6,636 nucleotides of DNA from Gammaproteobacteria bacterium. Its GTDB lineage: Bacteria; Pseudomonadota; Gammaproteobacteria; Pseudomonadales; Pseudomonadaceae. Shown piece after piece: positions 1-6,636 of this stretch (position 1 is the stretch's first letter; each line of letters opens with the position of its first letter). The notes beneath the pieces are model-generated. The model worked only from the letters and a program-made list of their open reading frames with translations. It did no database searches and was not told the origin of the DNA. The stretch is taken from assembly GCA_012735335.1 (NCBI GenBank), contig JAAYHO010000046.1, forward strand, positions 1 through 6,636. Reading direction: 5' to 3'. The position numbers and the translations under genes were made by a program.

Positions 1-606
1 GTATATGGCCGGGGAGTGAACCTGGTCAAGCAGTTGTTTGCCGAGGCCGGCTATCCGCTGGAAGTCGGCTTGTTGCCGCCGGCCCGTATCTGGCAGGGGC
101 TGGAGACTGGCCAGGTGCATGTCTGGCTGGGCATGGTGGATAAGCCGGATCTGGATGAGCATACCCTGCTGACCGATCGGGACCTGGGCTATATCGGCAT
201 CAATCTCTACCATCTGCCGACGACTCCGACTCCGCGCTGGCCGGAGGATCTGTATTCCAGCAGCGTTATTACCATTACCAACTTCACCTATACCAGCGAA
301 CTGTGGGATGTATTGAACGATCCAGCGCGGAAACTGACGGTACACAAGACCGGCTCCCATACCGGTGCGCTGCAGATGCTGCAGCGTGGGCGGGGGGATT
401 ATCTGCTGGACTACCGCACCCAGGTCGCGTCGGCGCGGGCGAAGTTGGGCATGGAGCCCTTGCCCTATGTTTCGCTGGTGGAGGTGCCCATGCGCCTGTT
501 GCTGTCCCGTCAGTCGGGGTTTGCCGAACAGTTGAAGGTGGATCTGGATGCAGCCTTTGATCGGTTGCAGGCCAGAGGGGTAGTACTGGATGTAACGTCC
601 CGGTGA
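1..606 (+). CDS. Periplasmic amino-acid-type solute-binding protein, 5' end missing
   Basis: The reading frame is open from the first base (VYGRGVNLVK...) to a TGA at 604-606, giving 201 visible residues. A GTG at 16 lies in frame but is almost surely internal. Family 3 solute-binding proteins are usually around 250 residues, so roughly the first 50-60 residues, including any signal peptide or lipobox, lie off the window. The pattern fits that family: a helix before AEAGYPLEV, then VHVWLGMVDKP in place of the usual 'D...GMT.TPER' strand and turn, and later TVHKTGSHTGALQML followed by GRGDYLLDYR, the lobe II segment that normally reads 'A..ML..GR.D'. Such proteins bind amino acids or small polar ligands in the periplasm, for an ABC importer or as a stand-alone or sensory domain. 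No permease or ATPase gene is visible downstream, where the next gene is convergent, so partner and ligand are unknown. Family assignment is fairly sure; substrate is not. Confidence 0.75.
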   Translation, partial: VYGRGVNLVKQLFAEAGYPLEVGLLPPARIWQGLETGQVHVWLGMVDKPDLDEHTLLTDRDLGYIGINLYHLPTTPTPRWPEDLYSSSVITITNFTYTSELWDVLNDPARKLTVHKTGSHTGALQMLQRGRGDYLLDYRTQVASARAKLGMEPLPYVSLVEVPMRLLLSRQSGFAEQLKVDLDAAFDRLQARGVVLDVTSR

Positions 607-621
607 GGAAGATAGGCTGCC

Positions 622-647
622 CGGCAGACAGAAGGCTCCATCTGCCG
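622..647. terminator. Candidate bidirectional hairpin between convergent genes
   Basis: CGGCAGA (622-628) and TCTGCCG (641-647) form a perfect 7-bp stem around a 12-nt loop. It starts 16 nt after the stop of the solute-binding protein gene and ends 25 nt before the mqo stop, which is where a shared terminator would be expected. Neither side carries a clean T-run: the plus strand continues TAGCGGCC, while the minus strand continues into a pyrimidine-rich stretch (TATCTTCCTC). It may be a weak intrinsic terminator or only an RNA 3'-end stabiliser. Confidence 0.35.
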
Positions 648-672
648 TAGCGGCCTGCGCTTTGACTGGTGA

Positions 673-2166
673 TCAGTCGCGGCGCAGATTCAGCGTGGTC
701 AGGGTGCGTTCCCGTACCTGCCTGAGCAGTTCGGCATCCTTGATCAGGGATTGACCATAGGAAGGTACCAGCTCCTTCAAACGGCCCTGCCATTCGGGGG
801 TGGCGATGCGGTCGGCAAAGCAGCGCTCCAGCACATCGATCATCGCCTGTACCGCAGTGGAAGCGCCTGGCGACGCGCCCAGCAGGGCGGCCAGGGTGCC
901 ATCCTGAGCGGCGACGATCTCGGTACCGAACTCCAGTTTGCCCTGACCCTGGGCATCCTTCTTGATGATCTGCACGCGCATACCGGCGTTCTGCAGCGTC
1001 CAGTCATCTTCCTGGGCATCCGGGAAGAAGTTGCGCAGGGAGCTGACCCGGCTCTTATGTGACTGCAGGGATTCGCCGATCAGATAACGGGTCAGGTCCA
1101 TGTTGTTCAGACCCACCGACATCATCGGTGTCAGGTTGTTCGGCTTGACCGAGGTGAACAGATCCAGCACCGAGCCCTTCTTCAGGAACTTGGTGGTGAA
1201 GCCGGCAAAGGGGCCGAACAGCAGGGCAGGCTGGCCGTTGATGATGCGCGTATCCAGGTGCGGAACCGACATCGGTGGTGCGCCGACCGAGGCCTTGCCG
1301 TACACCTTGGAATGGTGCTGCTCGACAATCTCCGGCTTCTTGCAGACCAGCCACTGGCCGCTGACCGGGAAGCCACCATAGCCCTGGCTTTCATCAATGC
1401 CGGACTTCTGCAGCAGCGGCAGCGCGCCGCCACCGGCACCGAGGAACACGAAGCGGGCCTTGAATACCCGGTCTTCACCGTTCTGCTCGTCCCGGGCGGT
1501 AACCTTCCAGCGACCGTCCTTGCCCTTGCGCAGGCTCTTGACCGAGTGGCTCAGGCGCAATTCGAAGTTGTCCAGCGTCGTCAGGTGTTTGACCATGTTG
1601 CGGGTCAGCGAACCGAAGTCCACATCCGTGCCGTATTCCACACGGGTGCCGGCGACCGGCTCATCCGCCTTGCGCTCACGCATGACCAGCGGCATCCACT
1701 GGTTGAGCTGCTCGGTGGATTCGCTGAACTGCATATCGGCAAACAGGTGGTGGGCACTGAGTAATTCATGACGTTTGCGCAGGAAGGCAACGTCCTTCTC
1801 ACCCCAGACGAAGCTCTGGTGAGCGGTGGGGTTGATGAATTTGCTGGGCGTGGGCAGGATCTGTTGCTCAACCAGGGATGACCAGAACTGCAGAGTCACC
1901 TCGAAATTGGCATTGATCGACAGTGCACGGTCAATAGTGATGGTGCCCTCATCGGCTTCGGGTGTGTAGTTGAGCTCACAGTAACCGGCATGCCCAGTGC
2001 CAGCATTGTTCCAGCCGTCCGTGCTCTCGTGAGCAACGTGATCCAGACGTTCGACCAGGGTAATGGCCATATTTGGATCGAGCTGTTTGAGCAACATTCC
2101 GAGCGTGGCGCTCATGACGCCACCACCGACAAGCAATACGTCTACTTCTTTTGCTGTCATTAACAT
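673..2166 (-). CDS. mqo: Malate:quinone oxidoreductase (Mqo)
   Basis: Mqo is a membrane-associated FAD enzyme that oxidises L-malate to oxaloacetate and passes the electrons to quinone, acting in both the TCA cycle and the respiratory chain. The 497-residue product has the usual family length of about 490-500. The N-terminal FAD-binding Rossmann motif is VDVLLVGGGVMSATLG (residues 8-23), with the acidic strand end LVER at 37-40. Next comes the family block GWNNAGTGHAGYCELNYTPE (51-70). Later landmarks are FLGAGGGALPLLQKSGI, GGFPVSGQWLVC, and near the C-terminus LGASPGASTAVQAMIDVL. The start is uncertain: the N-terminus reads MLMTAKEVDV, so ATG at 2166 or ATG at 2160 could be used. A shorter N-terminus starting at the second Met looks closer to relatives I remember, and would give 495 residues. 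The gene is intact, on the same strand as pilSR but 152 bp beyond pilR, with its own likely promoter. Whether it matches mqoA or mqoB of P. aeruginosa cannot be decided here. Confidence 0.97.
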   Translation of the reverse strand: MLMTAKEVDVLLVGGGVMSATLGMLLKQLDPNMAITLVERLDHVAHESTDGWNNAGTGHAGYCELNYTPEADEGTITIDRALSINANFEVTLQFWSSLVEQQILPTPSKFINPTAHQSFVWGEKDVAFLRKRHELLSAHHLFADMQFSESTEQLNQWMPLVMRERKADEPVAGTRVEYGTDVDFGSLTRNMVKHLTTLDNFELRLSHSVKSLRKGKDGRWKVTARDEQNGEDRVFKARFVFLGAGGGALPLLQKSGIDESQGYGGFPVSGQWLVCKKPEIVEQHHSKVYGKASVGAPPMSVPHLDTRIINGQPALLFGPFAGFTTKFLKKGSVLDLFTSVKPNNLTPMMSVGLNNMDLTRYLIGESLQSHKSRVSSLRNFFPDAQEDDWTLQNAGMRVQIIKKDAQGQGKLEFGTEIVAAQDGTLAALLGASPGASTAVQAMIDVLERCFADRIATPEWQGRLKELVPSYGQSLIKDAELLRQVRERTLTTLNLRRD

Positions 2167-2170
2167 GTCG

Positions 2171-2176
2171 CCTCTT
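2171..2176 (-). promoter_or_regulatory. Ribosome binding site of mqo with two possible start codons
   Basis: The minus strand reads AAGAGG, then CGAC, then ATG TTA ATG. Spacing from the GAGG core is 4 nt to the first ATG (2166) and 10 nt to the second (2160). One is slightly short and the other slightly long, so the ribosome binding site does not settle the start. Confidence 0.6.
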
Positions 2177-2192
2177 ACAAAAAACTGCGCGT

Positions 2193-2223
2193 ATCATACC
2201 CGTTTTATTCTGTTGCGTGTCAT
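2193..2223 (-). promoter_or_regulatory. Candidate sigma70 promoter of mqo
   Basis: On the minus strand TATGAT (2193-2198) is a good -10 element about 27 nt upstream of the first ATG. The -35 is weak: ATGACA (2218-2223) gives a 19-bp spacer, and GACACG (2216-2221) gives 17 bp. Transcription would start near 2186 with a leader of about 20 nt, which fits the ribosome binding site position. The AT-rich spacer (ACAGAATAAAA) stands out from its GC-rich surroundings. The -10 is more convincing than the -35. Confidence 0.45.
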
Positions 2224-2233
2224 AAGCTTTATG
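2221..2233. repeat. 13-bp palindrome at the -35 side of the mqo promoter
   Basis: CATAAGCTTTATG consists of CATAA and TTATG arms around GCT. It overlaps the upstream edge of the candidate -35 of mqo, a typical place for an operator. No regulator is identifiable from the sequence, and an AT-rich palindrome of this size can occur by chance. Confidence 0.3.
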
Positions 2234-2318
2234 TCGATAAGTGGGGCTGAAGGCAGGCTCAGATGTGGTTTATATCAAGCCCCGAAACCTGTTCGCCCCC
2301 GCTGTGAAGGGCGGCGGC

Positions 2319-3659
<1,341 letters not shown>

Positions 3660-3665
3660 CGGTTG

Positions 3666-3669
3666 CTCC
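3666..3669 (-). promoter_or_regulatory. Ribosome binding site that fixes the GTG start of pilR
   Basis: The minus strand reads CGGAG, then CAACCG, then GTGAACAAACCG. The GGAG core is 6 nt from the GTG, and the product then begins MNKPLALIIDDE at the expected distance from the receiver acidic pair. This supports GTG at 3659 rather than a later start. Confidence 0.6.
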
Positions 3670-3693
3670 GTGCAGTCATGCTATTGAACATGG

Positions 3694-3702
3694 ATCATAC
3701 CA
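3694..3702 (-). promoter_or_regulatory. Candidate internal extended -10 promoter for pilR
   Basis: The last codons of pilS on the minus strand contain TGGTATGAT, an extended -10 (TGn plus TATGAT, 4 of 6 to TATAAT with the key A2 and T6). It overlaps the pilS stop. No good -35 lies at 17 bp (CTTCGC). A start near 3687 would leave a leader of about 28 nt before the pilR GTG. This could give pilR some transcription independent of pilS, but it also simply encodes Leu-Val-stop, so chance is a real alternative. Confidence 0.25.
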
Positions 3703-5287
3703 GCCGTTTGGGGTGAGCGAAGACTATGCGCATGCAGCTGCCCCTGGGCTCCAGCTTTTCATACTCCAGTCGCGCCTGATTGCTCTCGCACAGCTCCCGG
3801 GAAATATACAGGCCCAGCCCGGTACCGCTGGATTCGGTAGTGAAGAAGGGTTCGAATACCTGGCTGACGTGGCGCTCGTCGATGCCGGGGCCATGGTCGA
3901 TGACTTCCAGGGTCGGCAGCTCGGAGTGCGGGTGCTCGTACAGCTTGAGCCAGATGGTACGGGGTGTTCCGGCGGCGCCGCTGTAGCGGAAGGCGTTCTG
4001 GCACAGGTTGTTGAGCACCTGATTGAGCTGGTTGGGGTCCATGCGGGTGAGAATGCCTTCCTTCTCGAACTCGCACTCGATGATATCGGTGCTGGGGTTG
4101 ACCAGCGGGTAGTCGCGCACGAACTGCGCCAGCCAGATGGTCAGATCCACCAGTTGCGGATCGCTCTGGCGGCGGCGGGACAGCTCCAGGACGGTTTCGA
4201 TGACCCGGTTCATGCGTTTGGAGTGCTGCTGGATGATATCAGTCAGGCGCCGATCCTGATCGCGGAAGTGCTCGGACTCGCCGAGCAACTGCGCCGCGTG
4301 GCTGATGGCGCTGAGCGGGTTGCGGATCTCATGGGCGATGCTGGCGGTCAGCCGTCCCAGCGAGGCCAGCTTGAGTTGTTGGGCCTGCTGGGCGACCACG
4401 GTATTGTCGTCGAGGAAGACCAGGGTGGATTCGATGGCGTCCTCGGGCAGCCGCTTGAAGCTGGCCATCAGCTCGGCACCGCCGACATGGTTGCGGAATG
4501 GCAGGGCGCGGATCGACGGGTTGATCTGCCACTGACGCAGACGCTGGCCCAGCTCCGGCGCCAGTCGATCCAGCTCCATGCCGCGGATCACTGCCTTGCC
4601 GAGCATCTGCGCGGCGGCCTCGTTGGTCAGCAGCACTTCCCAGTTCTCCCCCAGCACCATGATACCGGTGCGCATGCGCTGGATGATCAACTGGTTGAGC
4701 TTCTCCATGCTCGCCAGGCTGGCAGCGTGCTGCTGGGCCAGGCTTTCCGAATGCCGCAGGCGACGGCTGAGGCGCTGCACGAACAGTGCCACGGCAAAGT
4801 AGATACAACCCAGCACGCCGACCTGCAGATAGCTCTGGTTGATCGCCGGATCGGACAGGCTGAGGAAAAAGGTCAGATAGATCAGCGCCATACTGGCCAG
4901 CGCTGCCAGCAACTGGCCGATGCGGCCGTGCAGCAGGATATTGCCGGCCGCCACCGGAATGATCAGCAGGTTGCCCAGCCCGCTGGCGGCGCCACCGGCG
5001 GCGTAGAACAGGATCGACAGCAGGAAGATGTCCAGTACTGCCAGGACGAACAGATGCACGTTGCGCTTGCCCTGGTGCAGCAGCAGGGCGATCAGCACGT
5101 TGATGATCAGGTAGATCCAGCTGACGCTTTCGTAGAGGTCGGCGTTGCGCAGATCGATCAGCCCGTCACGCAGGGCCGAGCTGGTCAGCAGGGTCAGGAA
5201 AAAGCCGAGCACCACCCGATAGATATTGTAAATGCGCAATATTTTCGGGCGTTGGGAGTCAACTGTATCAGGGGCGCTGGTCCACAT
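3695..5287 (-). CDS. pilS: PilS, membrane sensor histidine kinase of type IV pilus control
   Basis: PilS is an inner-membrane histidine kinase that phosphorylates PilR and so controls pilin transcription. In P. aeruginosa it is reported to sense pilin in the membrane. The 530 residues equal the P. aeruginosa length. Six hydrophobic segments fill the first third (about 24-39, 56-70, 77-97, 104-119, 124-144, 153-171), followed by a PAS-like region (about 195-300). The dimerisation/phosphotransfer domain carries LGRLTASIAHEIRNPLSAIS with phosphoacceptor H319 and N323, then a HATPase domain with N-box NNLCQNAFRYS (N431), G1 IDHGPGI (463-469), F-box EPFFTTESS and G2 GTGLGLYIS (488-496). LCESNQARLEYE and the C-terminal FAHPK segment are PilS hallmarks. 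The ATG at 5287 has only a weak GAG upstream and lies inside the 3' end of the preceding small gene (20-bp overlap), suggesting translational coupling. All catalytic motifs are intact. Confidence 0.96.
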   Translation of the reverse strand: MWTSAPDTVDSQRPKILRIYNIYRVVLGFFLTLLTSSALRDGLIDLRNADLYESVSWIYLIINVLIALLLHQGKRNVHLFVLAVLDIFLLSILFYAAGGAASGLGNLLIIPVAAGNILLHGRIGQLLAALASMALIYLTFFLSLSDPAINQSYLQVGVLGCIYFAVALFVQRLSRRLRHSESLAQQHAASLASMEKLNQLIIQRMRTGIMVLGENWEVLLTNEAAAQMLGKAVIRGMELDRLAPELGQRLRQWQINPSIRALPFRNHVGGAELMASFKRLPEDAIESTLVFLDDNTVVAQQAQQLKLASLGRLTASIAHEIRNPLSAISHAAQLLGESEHFRDQDRRLTDIIQQHSKRMNRVIETVLELSRRRQSDPQLVDLTIWLAQFVRDYPLVNPSTDIIECEFEKEGILTRMDPNQLNQVLNNLCQNAFRYSGAAGTPRTIWLKLYEHPHSELPTLEVIDHGPGIDERHVSQVFEPFFTTESSGTGLGLYISRELCESNQARLEYEKLEPRGSCMRIVFAHPKRLV

Positions 5288-5501
5288 CGCGATGCTCGCT
5301 GCAGCAATACCATTTGTCGTCCCGGCGCAGGGCCAGGGTCTCCGGCAGGTGCAGCTGGCACTGGGCGCAGCGAACCATCCTTGGCGCTTGTGGTGGTGGC
5401 GCGCTGCGGCGTTTCTCTACCTGGGCTGCCTGCAGGCGGCGCCAGAACAGGAAGGCGACGTAAGCCAGCCCCAGCAGAATAAGTAGTTTGATCAGACCCA
5501 T
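5268..5501 (-). CDS. Small one-TM protein with Cys/His cluster (PP0621-like), upstream of pilS
   Basis: This 77-residue protein has unknown function. Residues 3-20 (LIKLLILLGLAYVAFLFW) form a single N-terminal membrane segment followed by RR, predicting a cytoplasmic C-terminus. A short Pro-rich charged linker follows, then a compact domain with C45-x2-C48 (CAQC) and C66/C67-x2-H70 (CCSEH), which could bind one metal ion such as zinc. It resembles a small family of pseudomonad proteins that I recall being named after P. putida PP_0621; that name comes from memory. The start is inferred: ATG at 5501 gives the expected MGLIKLL beginning. GTG at 5507 is an alternative with GGA a few bases upstream, while GTG at 5546 would lie upstream of the candidate transcription start. 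The stop overlaps the pilS start by 20 bp, so this is probably the first gene of the pilSR operon. It may be an accessory to PilS or merely a neighbour. Confidence 0.8.
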   Translation of the reverse strand: MGLIKLLILLGLAYVAFLFWRRLQAAQVEKRRSAPPPQAPRMVRCAQCQLHLPETLALRRDDKWYCCSEHRDVDQRP

Positions 5502-5534
5502 GAGCACAATATGTCCGTTGTGAAAGCAATGGCT

Positions 5535-5562
5535 AGTGTATCCCACCGGGTGGCTGTGCCAA
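5535..5562 (-). promoter_or_regulatory. Candidate sigma70 promoter of the small gene-pilS-pilR operon
   Basis: On the minus strand TTGGCA (5557-5562, 5 of 6 to TTGACA) and TACACT (5535-5540, 4 of 6 to TATAAT) are separated by 16 bp. Transcription would begin near 5528, about 27 nt before the ATG at 5501. This supports the shorter start of the small gene, because the GTG at 5546 would not be in the transcript. Confidence 0.4.
5543..5553. repeat. 11-bp palindrome inside the pilS-side promoter spacer
   Basis: CCACC and GGTGG arms flank a single central G. It occupies most of the 16-bp spacer between the candidate -35 and -10 of the small gene-pilSR operon, so a bound protein there could block RNA polymerase. 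No known regulator site is recognised. Confidence 0.25.
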
Positions 5563-5580
5563 ACAAGTCTGTCGCGCTCG

Positions 5581-5609
5581 TTGCGGCCCCCGGGGGCTTG
5601 ATCGACAAT
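5581..5609 (+). promoter_or_regulatory. Candidate sigma70 promoter of nadE
   Basis: TTGCGG (5581-5586) and GACAAT (5604-5609) are spaced by 17 bp, each a partial match to consensus. A start near 5616 would give a leader of about 23 nt. The -35 lies back to back with the divergent pilS-side promoter, 18 bp away. CATTAT at 5615-5620 is another possible -10 but has no matching -35. Confidence 0.25.
5586..5597. repeat. Perfect 12-bp GC palindrome in the nadE upstream region
   Basis: GCCCCCGGGGGC is perfectly self-complementary and falls almost wholly in the spacer of the candidate nadE promoter. It could be an operator for nadE or for both divergent units, but GC-rich genomes produce such strings by chance fairly easily. 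Confidence 0.35.
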
Positions 5610-5626
5610 AGCGGCATTATCGAGAC

Positions 5627-5631
5627 AGGAG
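5627..5631 (+). promoter_or_regulatory. Ribosome binding site fixing the nadE start
   Basis: AGGAG lies 7 nt before the ATG at 5639, the only strong Shine-Dalgarno motif in this region. The product then begins MTGSVRLVLAQLN, the expected first strand of a nitrilase fold. Confidence 0.75.
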
Positions 5632-5638
5632 ATCAGTG

Positions 5639-6636
5639 ATGACCGGCAGTGTGCGTTTGGTTTTGGCTCAACTCAATCTCAGGGTGGGAGACATCCGTGG
5701 CAACCTGCAACGCCTGGTGGATGCCGCCGTGCACGCCCGGGATGAGCTGCAGGCCGATGCGGTGCTGTTCCCGGAGCTGGCACTGTGCGGTTACCCACCT
5801 GAGGACCTGCTGCTGCGCAGCAGCATGCAGGGGCGTATCGAACAGGCGCTGCAGGAGCTGGCAACGCGGGTGCCGGATATTCACCTGATGGTCGGCTATC
5901 CCTGGCAGCAGGATGGTCTGTGCTTCAACCGGGTGGCGCTGTTGGTCGGTGGAGAGATCGCCGCGACCTACGACAAACAGGTGCTGCCGAACTACAAGGT
6001 ATTCGATGAGAAACGCTATTTCACCGAGGGCAGCAGCCCCTGCGTGGTGCATGTCGCCGGTCTGCCCATGGCCCTGAGCATCTGCGAGGATATCTGGCAC
6101 CCCGAACCCATGACCCGCGCCCGTGAGGCCGGGGCGCGGCTGATGCTGAGCATCAACGCTTCGCCTTTCCATATGGGCAAGCAGATCGAGCGGGAGGATG
6201 TATTGCGCCTGCGCTGTGCCGAGGGTGGCATGCCGGTGCTGTATGTCAATCAGGTTGGTGGTCAGGACGAGCTGGTGTTCGACGGTGGCTCGCTGGCCAT
6301 GGCCATCAACGGTGAGGTGGCCCTGCGTGCTCCGGCCTTTGTCGAAGGGCTGTATCCGGTGGATATCGACTTCGATCAGCAGGGCGTGAACCTGCGTCAG
6401 GGTGAGCTGCAGCCATTGCCCGAACTGGAAGCCAGTATCTACCAGGCACTGGTGGTTGGCGTACGCGACTATATCAACAAGAATGGTTTCAAGGGCGTAC
6501 TGCTGGGGTTGTCCGGTGGTATCGACTCGGCATTGAGCATGGCCGTGGCGGTGGATGCGCTGGGTGCCGAGCGGGTCGAGGCGGTGATGATGCCCTACCA
6601 CTACACTGCCGAAATCAGCATCCACGACGCCGCTGA
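5639..6636 (+). CDS. nadE: Glutamine-dependent NAD+ synthetase NadE, 3' end missing
   Basis: NadE carries out the last step of NAD+ synthesis, ATP-dependent amidation of nicotinic acid adenine dinucleotide. This is the two-domain form, in which an N-terminal nitrilase-type glutaminase supplies ammonia to the synthetase. In the 332 visible residues the glutaminase triad is complete: E46 in LFPELALCGYPPEDLL, K113 in YDKQVLPNYKVFDE and C149 in LSICEDIW. SINASPF and LYVNQVGGQDELVFDGGS are further signatures. The synthetase domain begins around residue 265, with the ATP pyrophosphatase loop LSGGIDSALS (291-300) and then VMMPYHYTAEIS. The full protein is usually about 540 residues, so some 200 residues lie beyond the right edge. 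The ATG at 5639 has AGGAG 7 nt upstream. The gene is divergent from the pilS operon across a 137-bp gap, with no functional link evident. Confidence 0.96.
   Translation, partial: MTGSVRLVLAQLNLRVGDIRGNLQRLVDAAVHARDELQADAVLFPELALCGYPPEDLLLRSSMQGRIEQALQELATRVPDIHLMVGYPWQQDGLCFNRVALLVGGEIAATYDKQVLPNYKVFDEKRYFTEGSSPCVVHVAGLPMALSICEDIWHPEPMTRAREAGARLMLSINASPFHMGKQIEREDVLRLRCAEGGMPVLYVNQVGGQDELVFDGGSLAMAINGEVALRAPAFVEGLYPVDIDFDQQGVNLRQGELQPLPELEASIYQALVVGVRDYINKNGFKGVLLGLSGGIDSALSMAVAVDALGAERVEAVMMPYHYTAEISIHDAA

Noticed and set aside
664..678. Hairpin GACTG-GTGAT-CAGTC across the mqo stop codon
   Set aside because: It is only 5 bp, lies partly inside coding sequence and is not followed by T residues on either strand, so I do not call it a terminator.
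284..793. A 169-codon minus-strand frame spanning the convergent gap
   Set aside because: It overlaps two recognised genes, is rich in Pro, Ala, Arg and Thr with no family features, and crosses the candidate terminator hairpin.
2291..2316. CGCCC/GGGCG stem just after the pilR stop as a rho-independent terminator
   Set aside because: The stem is short with a loose loop and there is no T-run after it. Ordinary GC-rich composition explains it.
3713..5482. A 589-codon open frame on the plus strand, antisense to pilS
   Set aside because: It is the complement of the real pilS frame. Its composition (rich in Gln, Gly, Ala, Val, Asp, with no membrane segments or recognisable domain) is what reverse-complemented GC-rich codons produce, and pilS on the other strand has all kinase motifs. 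No ribosome binding site or family resemblance supports it.
5502..5546. Upstream GTG start giving a 92-residue version of the small pilS-linked protein
   Set aside because: There is no ribosome binding site before the GTG at 5546. The added residues do not look like a leader, and the best promoter would start transcription downstream of it.
5545..5563. TTGGCAC on the minus strand as a sigma54 (-24) element
   Set aside because: The matching -12 element (TTGC-like at the fixed distance) is absent: the sequence there is CCCGG. A sigma70 -35 reading fits better.
5633..6625. A 330-codon open frame on the minus strand, antisense to nadE
   Set aside because: It mirrors the nadE coding frame, is unusually rich in His and Gln, and has no recognisable domain. 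The plus-strand frame contains a complete glutaminase triad and the ATP loop.

Overview
The window looks like ordinary chromosomal backbone of a gammaproteobacterium in or near the Pseudomonadaceae (Pseudomonas, Halopseudomonas or a close relative). The evidence is the GC-rich coding style, a PilS/PilR pair with the same lengths and motif order as I recall for Pseudomonas aeruginosa (530 and about 445 residues), a full-length malate:quinone oxidoreductase, and a small CxxC membrane protein of a type I associate with pseudomonads. The genus cannot be fixed from this alone.

Layout. (1) Positions 1-606, plus strand: the 3' part of a periplasmic amino-acid-type solute-binding protein, cut by the left edge. 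(2) 607-672: a short convergent gap holding a hairpin that may end transcription from both sides. (3) 673-2166, minus: malate:quinone oxidoreductase (mqo). (4) 2167-2318: intergenic, with a plausible mqo promoter and a 13-bp palindrome. (5) 2319-3659, minus: pilR, a sigma54-dependent response regulator with a GTG start. (6) 3695-5287, minus: pilS, its membrane sensor kinase. (7) 5268-5501, minus: a 77-residue one-TM protein with a Cys/His cluster, whose end overlaps the start of pilS by 20 bp. (8) 5502-5638: a divergent control region with candidate promoters in both directions and two GC-rich palindromes. (9) 5639-6636, plus: glutamine-dependent NAD+ synthetase (nadE), cut by the right edge soon after its synthetase ATP motif. 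No gap exceeds about 155 bp, and I see no tRNA, rRNA, CRISPR array, insertion sequence or phage gene.

How the genes work together. The small protein, pilS and pilR form one minus-strand operon in order of transcription. In the known system PilS sits in the inner membrane, autophosphorylates and passes phosphate to PilR, which activates sigma54 promoters, classically that of the major pilin gene pilA. mqo lies downstream of pilR on the same strand but appears to have its own promoter. mqo (TCA cycle and respiratory chain) and nadE (NAD synthesis) are housekeeping genes with no evident functional tie to pilus control.

I did not find a convincing undescribed system. The best lead is the small Cys/His membrane protein translationally overlapped with pilS. 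The other observations are candidate cis-elements that need experimental or comparative support.
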